Shown: positions 36,529 through 48,132 of the stretch, piece after piece
Layout of the letters: each line of letters opens with the position of its first letter
Position numbering within the stretch: position 1 is the stretch's first letter
Source: Morchella semilibera
Taxonomy: Eukaryota; Ascomycota; Pezizomycetes; Pezizales; Morchellaceae
Assembly (NCBI GenBank): GCA_009192285.1
Contig: WBVU01000003.1
Coordinates: forward strand, 5,425,973-5,489,972
Direction of reading: 5' to 3'
DNA length: 64,000 bases
Notes under the pieces: generated by a model
Databases searched by the model: none
The model's input: only the letters and a program-made list of their open reading frames with translations
What the model was told of the DNA's origin: nothing
Program-made: the position numbers and the translations under genes

Positions 36529-38657
36529 ATGTATTTCACCACCGCAACCCTCCTTCTCCCATTCCTTCTGCTCGTACAAGTTGCAACATGTACTCAACCG
36601 GAAAGTGAGAGCATGGTGTCCAACCGCCTTAGCCCCGTATCACTAAATAGACTGGTAAATAAAAACCGTTTCCGACCACCAACTAAGAAGCGTGCTACCT
36701 CGGCGCTGAGGGGGCCGCTGTATATCGAGTTGCCGCTGGACCACACGAATTCGAGTAGCGAGACGTTCTTGAATCGGTATTGGGTGGATGAGACGTTTTA
36801 TAAGCCTGGAGGACCGGTTTTTCTGTAAGTAGTTCGGGGGTGGAGTTACTATGAATAGGACTGACGATATATCGGTGGATGGATATGCACAGTTATCGAT
36901 AATGGTGAAGCCACCGCGGAAGGTATGGAGTACTACCTCGCTTCTGGGGCATCCGGATCCCTCGCAGAACGATTCAATGGGTATATATATCCCTACTTAT
37001 ATCAACGTTTCCGGGCTGTAGAACTCACAACTATGCAGTCTTCTGATCCTCTGGGAGCATCGCTTCTACGGCACCTCACTCCCCGCCATGCCTGCTAACT
37101 TCCGCTTTACCCCCTCCCAACTCTACAACTACTTCAGTTACCACAAGGTTGAGCAAGCGCTGGAAGACGTCGCTGTCTTTGCGCGCAACTTCAACAGCAG
37201 CTTCCACCCTTCCACAACGCCGTGGGTTTTTGTCGGGGGCTCTTACCCTGGTGCACGTGCTGCATGGTCCCGCCTTCGGAATCCTGAGATTTTCCATGTG
37301 TCATTAGCATCCTCGGCGGTGGTGCAACTCCAGGAGAACTTTTGGCAGTATTTCCTGCCGGTGGAGAAATTGTTGGACGAACAAGGATGGAGGAACTGCT
37401 CCAGCGATATAAGGAGCTTTAATGCGTGGTTAAATGATGCTTTTGACAACGAGGATGCGACGAGGATTGATAACTGGCTGAATATTGTAACGGGACCGGA
37501 CGATAGTTCAGCGCTTTATAGATATTTCCATTGGGATGATAGTGGAGATGTGTGGGTAGATCGGAGTACAAACGTAAGAGCGGCTATAGGAACGATTTAT
37601 CAAGACTTCCAGGTAAATATGGCATCAGAGCTGTTGTTGCTTTTGTGAGCAGGGAATATGGATCATGGACGCTAACGATGGTTTCTTCTGCGGTATCGCG
37701 TAGTATGTCGGAATGGGCGGCTATCTCGGTTACTTCTGCGATTCCCTCCAACAAGAAGCAGCAGGCTCTCTCAGCAACCTCAACAGCAACTCTGCTGGCG
37801 TTTTTCAAGATTATGAGCTCGATAGCGCCCTTGACATCTATGCAACTGTGATCAGGGATATCTGGACATATCTTCTTACCCCCGAACAAATACCCCCTGC
37901 TGGCCTTACCATAGATAATATCGTTTTGGGTCTCGATTGTTCCGCGGTCGATAGGTCCTGGTGTGAGGAGAGCCTGAACGCCTTTTCATGGCAGTGGCAG
38001 GTGTGCTCCGAGATTGGCGCATTCCAGGTTGGAAATGCTTCACGCCCCGAGACGCTCCTACCCAAAATCGAGTCGATGGACTCATGGATCCAAGACTGTG
38101 TGAGTTACTTTGGCAACGGTTTGAGTAATGGTCCAAATATAGCACCGATAAATGATAGATACGGTGGATGGGACATGCAACCAAGCAATATAATGTGGAA
38201 CGACGGCGAGAATGACCCGTGGCGAGGTGTCACTCCGCATTCGACCACTGAAGAGGCCCCAAAACGCCCGTCTACGACCGATATACCAGCGAATGGAACG
38301 ACCCCGCCTGGTAACGAAGTATTTGGGTATGTCGTACCAGGTGGGTTTCATTGCCCGGATCTCGGTGACGTGAGAGTGGTGAGGGACACAACCAGGCCGC
38401 CGAGTGGGCCAATATCTGGGGCCAATATTGCACATACAGTCTTTATAAATGCACTTGCACAATGGCTTCCGCAATTCGTGGAGCATGATGTTCCGGATGT
38501 GTCTAAAGTGCCGCCGGGATTAGCGGGGGGAGGCGCGTCTAGTGCAGGTAGTGGGGGTTCTGAGGATGATGGTTCGTCAGATTCTGGCGCGGGGAGAAGG
38601 GTGATACCGGTGATCGGAGCTGTGATAGCGGTAACGATGGCGTTGTACATGATATAG
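36529..38657 (+). CDS. Serine peptidase family S28, likely GPI-anchored (one-base phase break)
   Basis: Exons about 36529-36824, 36893-36980, 37039-37612 and 37704-38657, giving about 636 residues. Introns have donors GTAAGT, GTATAT and GTAAAT; the last has a GCTAAC branch. An N-terminal signal (TATLLLPFLLLVQVATC) leads into the S28 start GPLYIELPLDHTN. The catalytic Ser lies in VGGSYPGA (about residue 196), the Asp in NDGENDPW (about 490) and the His in GGFHCPDL (about 535). This is the full triad of the prolyl carboxypeptidase/dipeptidyl-peptidase group, which cleaves after proline. The C-terminus is a Ser/Gly/Asp-rich stretch followed by a hydrophobic tail (VIPVIGAVIAVTMALYMI), typical of a GPI signal, so the enzyme is probably on the cell surface. 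Odd: splicing GT-AG at intron 1 leaves one extra base (TT instead of T before ATCGATAATGG), causing an immediate stop; all later exons are in phase. Confidence 0.8.
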
Positions 38658-40177
38658 ATGAAGATACTAACGATATTTCTTTTTTTATGTTTGGGGCGGT
38701 ATACCTTGTTTTCTTATTTTATGGATTTTTGGCGCAGATACCACATTCCTCTTAGGTTCATTTATCATGTAAAATAAACTATTGAAAAGAAATTTGTCAA
38801 AGCAAGGTTTCTAAATACAATTCTTTTCGGCTGCCTCTAGAGATTAGTAAATATAGGGTATGTAGCAGCCCGTGGTGCTTTCTCTAATATAATGCATGTA
38901 AATACTTTGTACGGCCGGCCAGTAAGTAAGTATTCCATATTGCGAAGGCAAAAAATCCCTAGTTTCAACTTTCCGATATGGCTTGATTTAAATACGGTGT
39001 GTGTACTGATTCTTTCTTCTAAGACTTGGGACTCAAGTATCCGCCATATCACTTGATAATGATATAATTAGCTCCGGATCTACACTTGGCGTTAACCCTC
39101 GGACGTACTAGAATAAGATGGGTATAAGTACTTGTAATTTGGGTGATGAATCATGATGTCTCACTCGATCAGTAAACTTACGCATACTTGTATGCCGAGA
39201 CAAAATTTCCGAGCCTGGAGCTTCTAATCGTGGTGGTTAGAGCGTGATGTCCAGTTCTAAAGCCGACAAGGAAGTATTTTCCGACCCCCGAACCCGCTTC
39301 CTATAGAACTTCTACTGATCTTCCTGTCATTAAGTACCGTGTGGGATCATCGTGCAAGGACACGCAAAGTGAATATTAGGTTATTGACGAGCGGTATTGC
39401 TTTTCCTGTATAGCGACAAACCGGTAACAGAACCTCCAGTACAATCAATTATCTAACACCAATAAGAGCAGCGAATCCAAGTTTCCAACAATTTCTCTCA
39501 TAAAGTCATGGCAAATCACTCGGGAATTCGAACATCTTTATTGTTAAATCTTTTTTCAATGAGACATCACCTTCCGTTCTTTGCTCCTCACCATTTGGTA
39601 ATGTCTTACACTAGTCCTATCCACACTTTGCGTCTTCACTCGTGCTCTACTCCTCCTCCTTCCCAGCTTTGTATGCACCTTTGTTGAGTGGCGTATGCGG
39701 ACATGAGCGCTGGAGCACATGCATGTACGTATATGTAACCTACACGTGCATAGAGATATCCTAATCTGTTATTATTATATTTTTGGCTTTAATTTAAATT
39801 CGATGGCATAATATTTTTAAAGGAAAGCCTGCAGCTTTCCACTTAGCGCTTGAATCATATTTAAACGCGTTAGCCTTGACCGCTATAGGGATGAAACTCG
39901 GTCGATTAACAGGTTTATAATGTTCTTGCTTAGATCTTGCCGCGCCATATTCCGAATTGTTCTTTAAAAGCGTCCTACTTGGGCTGATCAAGTGATCAAG
40001 ATGCCAAATGACTTCAAAATCACCTAGAAGATCTATTAGGCGAGTACTTAAGATAAGAAATTCTAATCTAGGAGTACTGGTTCCCCGTATCTACGAGTTT
40101 GTTGATGCGGTAAACTTATTGGTTGGTGGCCAAGCCTACTATATGTATATAAATATCCTTTTACAACAATGTTTGAC
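38658..40177. other. Gene-free stretch
   Basis: No supported gene. T-rich DNA after 38657 is the probable polyadenylation region of the peptidase gene. The remainder has no open frame above about 70 codons with protein-like composition and no recognised repeat. Confidence 0.5.
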
Positions 40178-40296
40178 GTGTTCGGTCATAGAATGATGAA
40201 AATGGGGCATCCCGTCCGCTCTGCCATACCCAATCATCATATCGCCTAGTTAGTACTGCAGTGGGTGACCATGTGGGAATCCTAGGTACCGAACTC
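40178..40296 (+). rRNA. 5S ribosomal RNA gene, copy 1
   Basis: About 119 nt with the diagnostic 5S segments GGCATCCCGTCCGCTCTGCC (helix II/III region), CGCCTAGTTAGTACTGCAGT and GGGTGACCATGTGGGAATCC, the last two covering the internal Pol III control region (box A and box C). The terminal stem is intact: GTTCGGT at the 5' end pairs exactly with ACCGAAC at the 3' end. TTTT follows within a few bases (CTCTTTTGC), as a Pol III terminator should. 5S genes scattered singly are usual in filamentous ascomycetes. The segment between GTCCGCTCTGCC and ATCATATCGCC (ATACCCAATC) differs from the common fungal form, and this copy shares that feature with copy 2. Confidence 0.85.
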
Positions 40297-42951
40297 TTTT
40301 GCTACCTCAATCTGCGGTGCGGGTTGGGATTTTTGGGAAAATCAAAAACGCCGGTACGGGGAGGTCCACTGTGGAAACCCCCCCCCCCCCGATTTTGGGG
40401 CTGTATAGAGGGCAAGGGTACTCTCATTTCAACCTTTTTGCCGCAGAGATTAAGTACGTCCCACCATTCTTAAAACTAACTAGCAGCTCATCTTTTTTAA
40501 TGTCACAGCACGTCAGGGTCAGGGTCAGGGTCAGGGATGGGGCCGCTAGTAGAATTCATGGCCCTTATTCAGGCCCGCCGATGCTGACCCCGCAATAATA
40601 GGGATTAAAATTTTATGGAGATCTGTATGTAAGAGTCTGCCAGTAAAGCCACACTAAATTTGCTTTTTCTGGAGGGTCGGCGTTTTATTCACGGACGAGG
40701 GGATACATGTATACGCACTTCTAATACCCGGCTCCTTTTCTCAACTACATGTACTTGACTTAAGTAGCTATGTAGCTGTACATGTCGGTTAGTAAAGATA
40801 GGGAGTACTCTCCTTTTGTATTCCCGAGAACTTGCCTTTCTTTACAGGAGCTCTCTGAACGACTTATTACATAGTATTCGTTTGCCGGTTTTCATGACTT
40901 CCGACTGTATATCACCGCATGCACCAGTAACCAATATTTGCTTTGATGTATTATGTTTGTTCTGGGGAACAATACACCGAATCATGTCGGTTCCGCATGT
41001 TTCTATAATTTCGGTATTTTGACTACATAGATCTTGTTAGGTTTGAATACAGTAGCTAGTGGAAGAGACTATAATCAGGTAAGACTAGTAGTATACCTAA
41101 TAATTACCGCTACTGGACTGGACCCACATGAATCAAGTACAAATAAGGCGGGGTGCCTAAGCTAATTACTGGCTAAAAACAGCACATATATATATACTCT
41201 ACAACTGTTAGAGAGTGTATTTTCATCAAGGTGCCCAATCAGCCTACGACATTCGGTTTTATAATTATGCATTCCTTCTAGCTTAGCGCACCCGTTATAG
41301 AATGTAATGATATCTTCTGACAGACTGATTTAATCATTGAAGAAAACTTAGTGATATAATTTCCCTCAGCCTATTGCTTGCAATACTGAGATCGAGACCT
41401 GACTATTATACTTTCTAAACTAATAAAACCTTCAATACCAGCGCTATAAACAACCGTTCCAATCACTGGCTAGGTAGTATTAGCTCACTTCGGTAATGAT
41501 TAGTCTAGAGAGTTTTGGGTTAAGGGACTTGCATGGTCTAATGATCACCAATTGGTCCGAATTTGACTCATAAATTGAATGATCAGTACAAGTTTAGGCA
41601 AAAAGAGACAACTAAATTACAATGCAGAACCGGATTAATTAAGTGGACTTTATTACGATCAGATACCACTGTTTTCGTATCTAAAAGCTTGGTTAGATGA
41701 TATCTGGTCGTCTCCTTTTATCTATCATCCGTCCCCTCCATCGAAAAAACAAATCCCTTACAACATGATGACGTCGGGGTCTGGTCGCTCCCGATAAGCC
41801 CAATGTTATCTCACGTCCCTGAGCCCAAGCCGGGCAGGGTCCGGCTGCGAGAGCCCCTTCAGAAAGGTTTTATTGGAACATTAATTTAAAGTTTTAATTT
41901 CACTGTTCTTGGCACTTGAGTATCCAAGTAAGCAAGCAAAGGCGAGACCATTCTAATCATGCATCGTTAACTCGCGCGCTAGTATTAGTAGCCCCCCCAC
42001 TAACCTACTGGACAACAAGCCGGAGGGGGCTAGGGGTACGGGAGCGTATCAACTAAGCCATTCATATAAGTTTATTTGTAGTGACATTTTCCAATGCTTG
42101 TTGCGCGGATAGTGTAGCGACGGTTGTTGTAGTAGTTGAAGGTTGGGCGGGTTCAGGTTGAATGGAAAAGAAATGGCTCTAGTACTACAGTGAGTAAGAT
42201 TATATTTATAATGACTAGCACTTGTATTACAGATACTTCTGTGGCCCAGAAATAATTGGCATACTCATTGCCTAGCGCAGTTCTCATTGCAACCATAGCG
42301 ATTGCGTGGGTATGGTTGGTCAATTGAGGACCGCACCGGCCTTTCGCTCGGAGGTGTCCACCATAGAGACTTGGACTGATGCTTATTGCGCGGGTACTAT
42401 AGCCACAGTATCGACCTGTTTTTTTTTCGTCTTTTTTTTATTTTTTTTAATTCACTAATTGTATGCAAGTATCGACCTTTTGAGCGTCGGGATTCAATTG
42501 GCAATACCGGGACTGTTGCTGATACACGATTTGCATTAAATATTGTTACCGAGTGATGAGCTGTGATCCGAGCGTCTGAGAAGCATCCTAATGGTACGTT
42601 TTCGGAAGCTATAGGGGAAACATTTGCCGGTAGACTGCCGCTATTGAAGGGAGCATCGGGAGTTGCTATAGGTTTGTCTTCTCAAGGCGCGAATGGGAGG
42701 TGCAGAGCGTAGCAGTTTTATAGCCGTTGCATGCGGCTAGTGTGGTTAGCCCCGGAATGTGGCCGTTTGTGAATAACGCTGAGTGTTGAAGCATTTCCGT
42801 CGTAGGTTCTGGGATGAGATTAAGTATACTTACTAGACTGCGTGGTGGTTTCTTGGGTGTGGGTCGTGGGATCGTGGGATCGTGGGGTGGGGTGCAGTAG
42901 CTTGTTGAAACTACCCCAGCAATATAAAACCCCACGTCTGAGTAGACTGTC
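40297..42951. other. Gene-free stretch between two 5S genes
   Basis: No supported gene. It contains a poly-C run near 40380-40391, a GTCAGG hexamer repeat (about four units, near 40513-40537), a footprint of a retroposon at 42407-42478, and TACATGTA palindromes near 40706 and 40744. Confidence 0.5.
42407..42478 (-). mobile_element. Tiny retroposon footprint F with target-site duplication
   Basis: AGTATCGACCT is present at 42407-42417 and 42468-42478. The 50-bp insert opens with interrupted poly-T, so it is reversed. On the minus strand it reads TGCATACAATTAGTGAATTA and then A-rich sequence. TACAATTA is shared with footprint A. Confidence 0.7.
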
Positions 42952-43070
42952 GTGTTCGGTCATAGAATGATGAAAATGGGGCATCCCGTCCGCTCTGCCA
43001 TACCCAATCATCATATCGCCTAGTTAGTACTGCAGTGGGTGACCATGCGGGAATCCTAGGTACCGAACTC
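42952..43070 (+). rRNA. 5S ribosomal RNA gene, copy 2
   Basis: Nearly identical to copy 1 across the whole 119 nt; the only difference seen is C for T in box C (GGGTGACCATGCGGGAATCC). The closing stem GTTCGGT/ACCGAAC is intact. The nearest T run is a little further (CCATTTTACTTTTT, about 12-25 nt downstream), so termination may be less tight than in copy 1. Sequence similarity falls away outside the gene, which argues against a simple larger segmental duplication. Confidence 0.85.
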
Positions 43071-46000
43071 CACAATCCATTTTACTTTTTGCCTTACCAA
43101 CACCCCCCTCTTTAGCGGTAGCGGCAGATTGAATCACATGGGCCGCGGCATCGGACCCTGGCGGTTTTGAACTGGTTTGCTTCATTTCCCGAGGATGTCT
43201 AGTCCAGAGTTATCGGCACCAACACTCAGCCACGGACCTGGATATCTCAAATATAGGTACTAGGCACCGTAGTTACCTCCTTCTGTATCCAGGCGATACA
43301 TCAACAGGGAGATCATAAGGTTATCACTTGATCTTTGTCTTTCTGCCAATGTTGAGATTGTGATTGCGAGCCAGGGAAAATATATCCACCCTGTAATAAT
43401 TGTGGCAAGGTCTGGACCACTGTGTATTATGTCATTACTGCTTCTTTGCCAAGGGAACTATTGTTATAAAAGGGCTACTAAATTCCCTGCTGTATTACAA
43501 TAAGACATAAGAATTATATCCGCTGCCAGACCCTATACCACGAACAGCCAGCTGCGGTTGATGATCTGCCTGTGTATTCTTATATGAGAATGGTGTATGG
43601 GCACTAGTCACAGCATATCACTCGTGCCTACAACCCCAGACCCGTTTTGGATCTGTAATTCTGCCGAGCACCGACAACTTTCGAGCTCGGCCTGCGGGCC
43701 GGCCATTCAAGCCACCCGCCTACCCACATATGTATGTAGGTCTCTAATCCGTAGCCGCTGATTAATGTTGAGCTGCGGGTGCCGATGTGTATGTACGAAA
43801 GCCATGATACTGTCCCTTGCATGTACGTCCCCTTACCTTGTGCGGGAACTGCATGACATCCTCTACCTCTACCTACTTGCAGGGTATATGTATGAAGTAT
43901 CTACCTGCAGGGTGTTGCAAAGATTGCGGCAATGGCCAGGCCAGGGTTAGGGGTGTCCCCAGCAGGTAATAAGCTTCAAGAAAAGAAATAACTAAAAGTC
44001 CCGGCCCTCCCGGATTTCGCAAGACTACATGTGGTTTCCAATTAACAATCCTCCCTCATACCGCGGCCCTCTACTGTACATACCCACCCCACCCCCGGCA
44101 GATACGATAATCCCGGCGGCGCGCCGGCCCCCCACATCAAGCTCTAGACCCACGCATCACACCCTCTCACTCGCGCGGCGAACCAGCCGGCAAACAGTTT
44201 GCCCCCCCCCCCCCCACGCCGGCGGATGCGGGCGCCCGCTGTCGGCGATCCTTGATGCGTGCTCTGGTCGCCGAATGGGTGTTTATTTATGCCATCTCCC
44301 GCGCGCGCGCGGTTGAGACCGGGTGGTGTGGTGTGGGGCGGGCTGGGGTAGTACTAGATGGGCCCAGGCACCGGCTCTGCTCTGGACACTCACTCATGAA
44401 CTAGAACTAGGAGCGGCTATCCGGACGGACACAAGGTTCTAGTATAGTATAGATTCGTATATATATGTACAGCAGTGATCTGGTCCTCCCCGCGATAAAT
44501 TAAATTATTCTGTCTCGTATCTACAAACTGGGCGGACCGGGGAGGCCGAGATGGAGCTGGTATGGTATGGTATGATCGCCACACAGCTCCATTCGAAACA
44601 CGCCCTGAGCCCAATGATCTCACCCCCTCCCCGCGATCGCGAGGTTTGGAATTTATGCCCTCCATATGGTGGTATTATAATGCAATACAATCAGCACGGC
44701 ACTGATGCGATTCGCCTGCATGATCCTCGCTCTCGCTGCGCGCTGAAACACCCGGGCCTACCGTCAAGTCGGCAAACTCATACTTCTATAGCCAGAGGAG
44801 ATAATAGATCGCCGTAAATATGCCGACGCAAACAATCCAACATAGGCAACCTAAGCCTGGCAGAGTGGGGTGGAGGTGGAGTACCGCGGGTGCGGGTGGG
44901 AAAGGGGGTGAAGGGCGGGTAGAGTAGGTAGAGTTACAACAGAATGGGTCTACATGTAGTTGTGCAATTTATCTATGTCTGTTCTACCTGTCCACGATAT
45001 CTACATAGAGTACATACACAAGAGCTATTCACTACTATGTGTTTGCGCTCACGGGGAGCGCCTGTACGGCGGGGATGGGGTGGGTGGAATATGTTGTTGT
45101 ATCTGGACTGAACTGAACTGAACTGAACTGAACTATGCACGGCAACGGGTCACGGGGTAGGGATCGGCGTCGTTGATAATCGGGGATTTCGGTGGTTTAC
45201 ACTGCCGAGACATACATATGATCGTCGCTATCGTGTGTGCGTGTGTCTGTGTGTGCCTGTAGAGTTGTGTCTGTAGAGTTGAGGTAAAGATTTGGAATTT
45301 AGTGAAGAGTGAAGAGAGCAGGCGGAGGAGAAGAGAACCCTAGCCCTGGAATCAAGCTTTCCGTGAATGGAGAGAGGGGTTTTAGCGAGTCATCTGTAAG
45401 CATTAATTAATTATGTCTTGTGTTCCTTGAATAATCCCGGTCAGATACATACATCTGGCCCGTGATGACCCTGCCAGCGGTGGAGACAGGCAGATATACT
45501 TGCACCTCAACAGAAAGGTAGAGTGGAGTAGAGTAAGGTAGAGTAGTACCTCGTCTCCACTCTCTCCCCTCCCCTGCGAGTGGTCCCTGCATCTCCTCCA
45601 GCCATCCAGTCGGTCATCCCGTTGTCCGTAGCACACGCAATTAGCTGTCTGTTGTTCTGTTCTGTTGTCTATGTTTGTTCTCCGGCGGGTCTCTTGTGAA
45701 TGGCCTCTTTACCGAGCGGTGAGTTCTTATTTCTCGGCTAGGTGTGCCCCCCACATAGTGAGTGAGATTGCTGCGAAGAGGACAGTTGGGATTGGTGTGT
45801 AACGGAGTGTGTGTGCTGCTGATGGTCCTAGATTTACAGATAGACAGATAGACATAGACAAATATGTAAAGTAGAGTAGGGTAGAGTTGAGTAGAGTTGG
45901 GGTTGAGTTGAGTAGAAGAAGTGGGTGGGTGTGTGGGTGGGTTACTCTACAGCTCTACAGGTCAGGTTACAGGCTACAGACTTGGTATGTTGCACAAGTT

Positions 46001-48132
46001 ACACGCAGAAAACAGAAACAGAACACAACCGTTGAATGACGTCGCGCATTGGCTGGCGATCCCTTCCCCTCCCTTCCCTTCTTATTATTATTATTAACCC
46101 CTCAACCTCTCTACCCTATTCTACCCTACTCTACCCAACTCTACTCACACACAGAAAAATAGAAAATAAAAATAAAAATAAGAATAAAAATAAATAAGAG
46201 ATACAGGTAATTGCAAATCCTGAGCGACAAAACCTATAATCGATCAACGAACGAGAGCAAGAAACTCACCCCCCTCAGCCCATAGTGACGTTTTTCACTC
46301 CTCTCCTCTTGAATTGTAGTTGCCGAACACCCCCCCCTCTCTCTCCCCCACTCCCCCTCTTTGAGAACCGTGTAAACGAACATGTGCGCGCGGGTCGCTC
46401 GGTCGGGGATGTACACGTACTGTAGGTACAACAGCAGCAACAACCAACAACACATACGAGCGGTACCTATCGGTGCAAGATCTGTTAATTCTGTCCAGTC
46501 CTGTCCTGTCCGTCCTTCGCTTGCACATACCTGCATCCCGTTTCCCTGGGCCGTGAATAAACAACTTCATCCATCCATCCGTCCCGTGAGTGGATGCCCA
46601 CCCCCCGATCCAATCACGGAAGATCACCTCCCCCACCACCACCACCTCCTCCTCCTCTCTTCAATTATAAAGCATGGAATTGCCTCGTGGGGAAAGAGTG
46701 GTGGGGAGGGAGGGAGGGGAGAAAGTTGTAAAGCTTAGAAGGCTGTCGTCGATGTCAAGCAGCTATAAGCCACCACCTCGATCCATACCGTGCGGGCAGT
46801 AGACAGTAGAGCACTGGTAGAGTAGGTACTCTACTGCTGTATGTATGTAGGTAAGCAAAAGCAGGTCGGCGTCTCCTCTTAGGTGAGGATAGCTCTTGAT
46901 TGATCGACGTCGACACCAGTCAGTCAGTCAGCCTTGGTTGCTGCTTGTTGCCCTTTGCTTGATTGCTGGTTTTTTCCGACCCGTGGGTTGGTAATCTTAT
47001 TTATTCCCCGACTCGCCCCCCCGCTCCTCTCCCTGGCTTGCTTGGTCTGCTACAGAAATACATATTGGTCCGTGTGTCTTTGCTGGTCTGTGTCTTGCCT
47101 GCCCGCCTGCCGAGATTCTGATTCTGATCCTAAAGATCCTGGCCTAGTGGATATATATATTTATACAAGAGGGAAAAAAAACCAAGTTGGGTCGCTGCTG
47201 CTAAAGTAGATCAGCAAGCCACATTAGCTTCAGAGCTGCTGCACCGTCCGCGTGGTGGTGGTTTTTTTTTTTTATCGGTTCCACACAAGGTCAAACACTC
47301 TTTTTTTTATTTTATTTTTTCCCGCTCGTTTGGTTCCTCACATAATCAACCAAACCAACCAGACAACATCCAACCACCAACGCAACCAGTCCCTCCCAAC
47401 CAGCGGCAAGATCGAGGAGGAGGAGGAGGAGGAAGGAAGGAATAGGAAAGAAGGAGGAGAAGGCTGACTGGCTGGCTAGTTTGTAGCCAACCCCACACCG
47501 ACTGGGAGGAGGAGGAAGACGACGTGCAAACACATTAGTACCCTCAGGGAAAAGGGTAAAGGGAAGAAAGAAAAAGAAAAAAAAAAGGAAAGGAAAAAAA
47601 CCAAATCTCTCTCTTGAGCTCTCCACACAGCCAACCTGCTCCTCGTCTATCTGGTGGTACCTGGGTTGGACGGGGGTACTTTACATCTCACTTACTGCTA
47701 GGTCAGGTGTGGGCCCATTAACAATATACTAATAAATACCTGGAGGACACCCCCCCCACCCCCGCTATAACGTGCAGAGGAGCGTTTGCATAAATCATCA
47801 TCATACTTAATAGACAGAAAGCCCCCCTTGTCTTATCTCGTCTTGTCTTGTCTTGTCTTGACTTGCACATATACTACTACCACAGTACTACAACTACCTT
47901 TGGTCTTGTTCACATCATCATAGAGATTCTTCATCAGCTTCAACCTATTCAGCTACATCATCATCATCATCAACAACATCAACTTTATCATCAACCTCTT
48001 CATCAACAATCATCATTATATTATCAACCTCACCTCCTAAATACTCAGATTCGTCACTTCATCACAACTACCACCATCAGCATCATCCCCACCACCATCA
48101 TCAATCTTAACTCTAGATCCCCATGTCCCACA
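43071..48132. other. Intergenic, microsatellite-rich stretch
   Basis: No supported gene. From about 44.0 kb the DNA becomes richer in G+C and simple repeats: poly-C near 44203-44215, alternating GC at 44298-44311, CTGAA pentamers at 45107-45135, GTAGAGT-type repeats at 45510-45550 and 45865-45915, ATT trinucleotides near 46082-46096, AAAAT repeats at 46160-46195, poly-T near 47262-47273, GAG trinucleotides near 47415-47432, CTTGT pentamers at 47829-47860 and ATC/CAT trinucleotides from 47910 to 48110. The last few hundred bases are the probable promoter and 5' leader of the gene at 48133. Confidence 0.5.
45865..46150. repeat. Inverted pair of GTAGAGT/CTCTAC repeats
   Basis: GTAGAGTAGGGTAGAGTTGA and AGTAGAGTTGGGG at about 45868-45905 are mirrored by CTCTACCCTATTCTACCCTA and CTCTACCCAACTCTACTC at about 46108-46147. 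The two repeat tracts could pair as arms of a stem of roughly 38 bp with a loop of about 200 nt. It lies about 2 kb upstream of the gene at 48133. Confidence 0.5.

Noticed and set aside
40513-40537. GTCAGG repeat as a CRISPR-like array
   Set aside because: Six-base tandem units without spacers in a eukaryotic context; a simple microsatellite.
47848-48132. Upstream extension of the gene at 48133 by 95 codons
   Set aside because: It lacks an ATG start and consists mainly of translated CAT/ATC microsatellite, which fits a leader better than protein.
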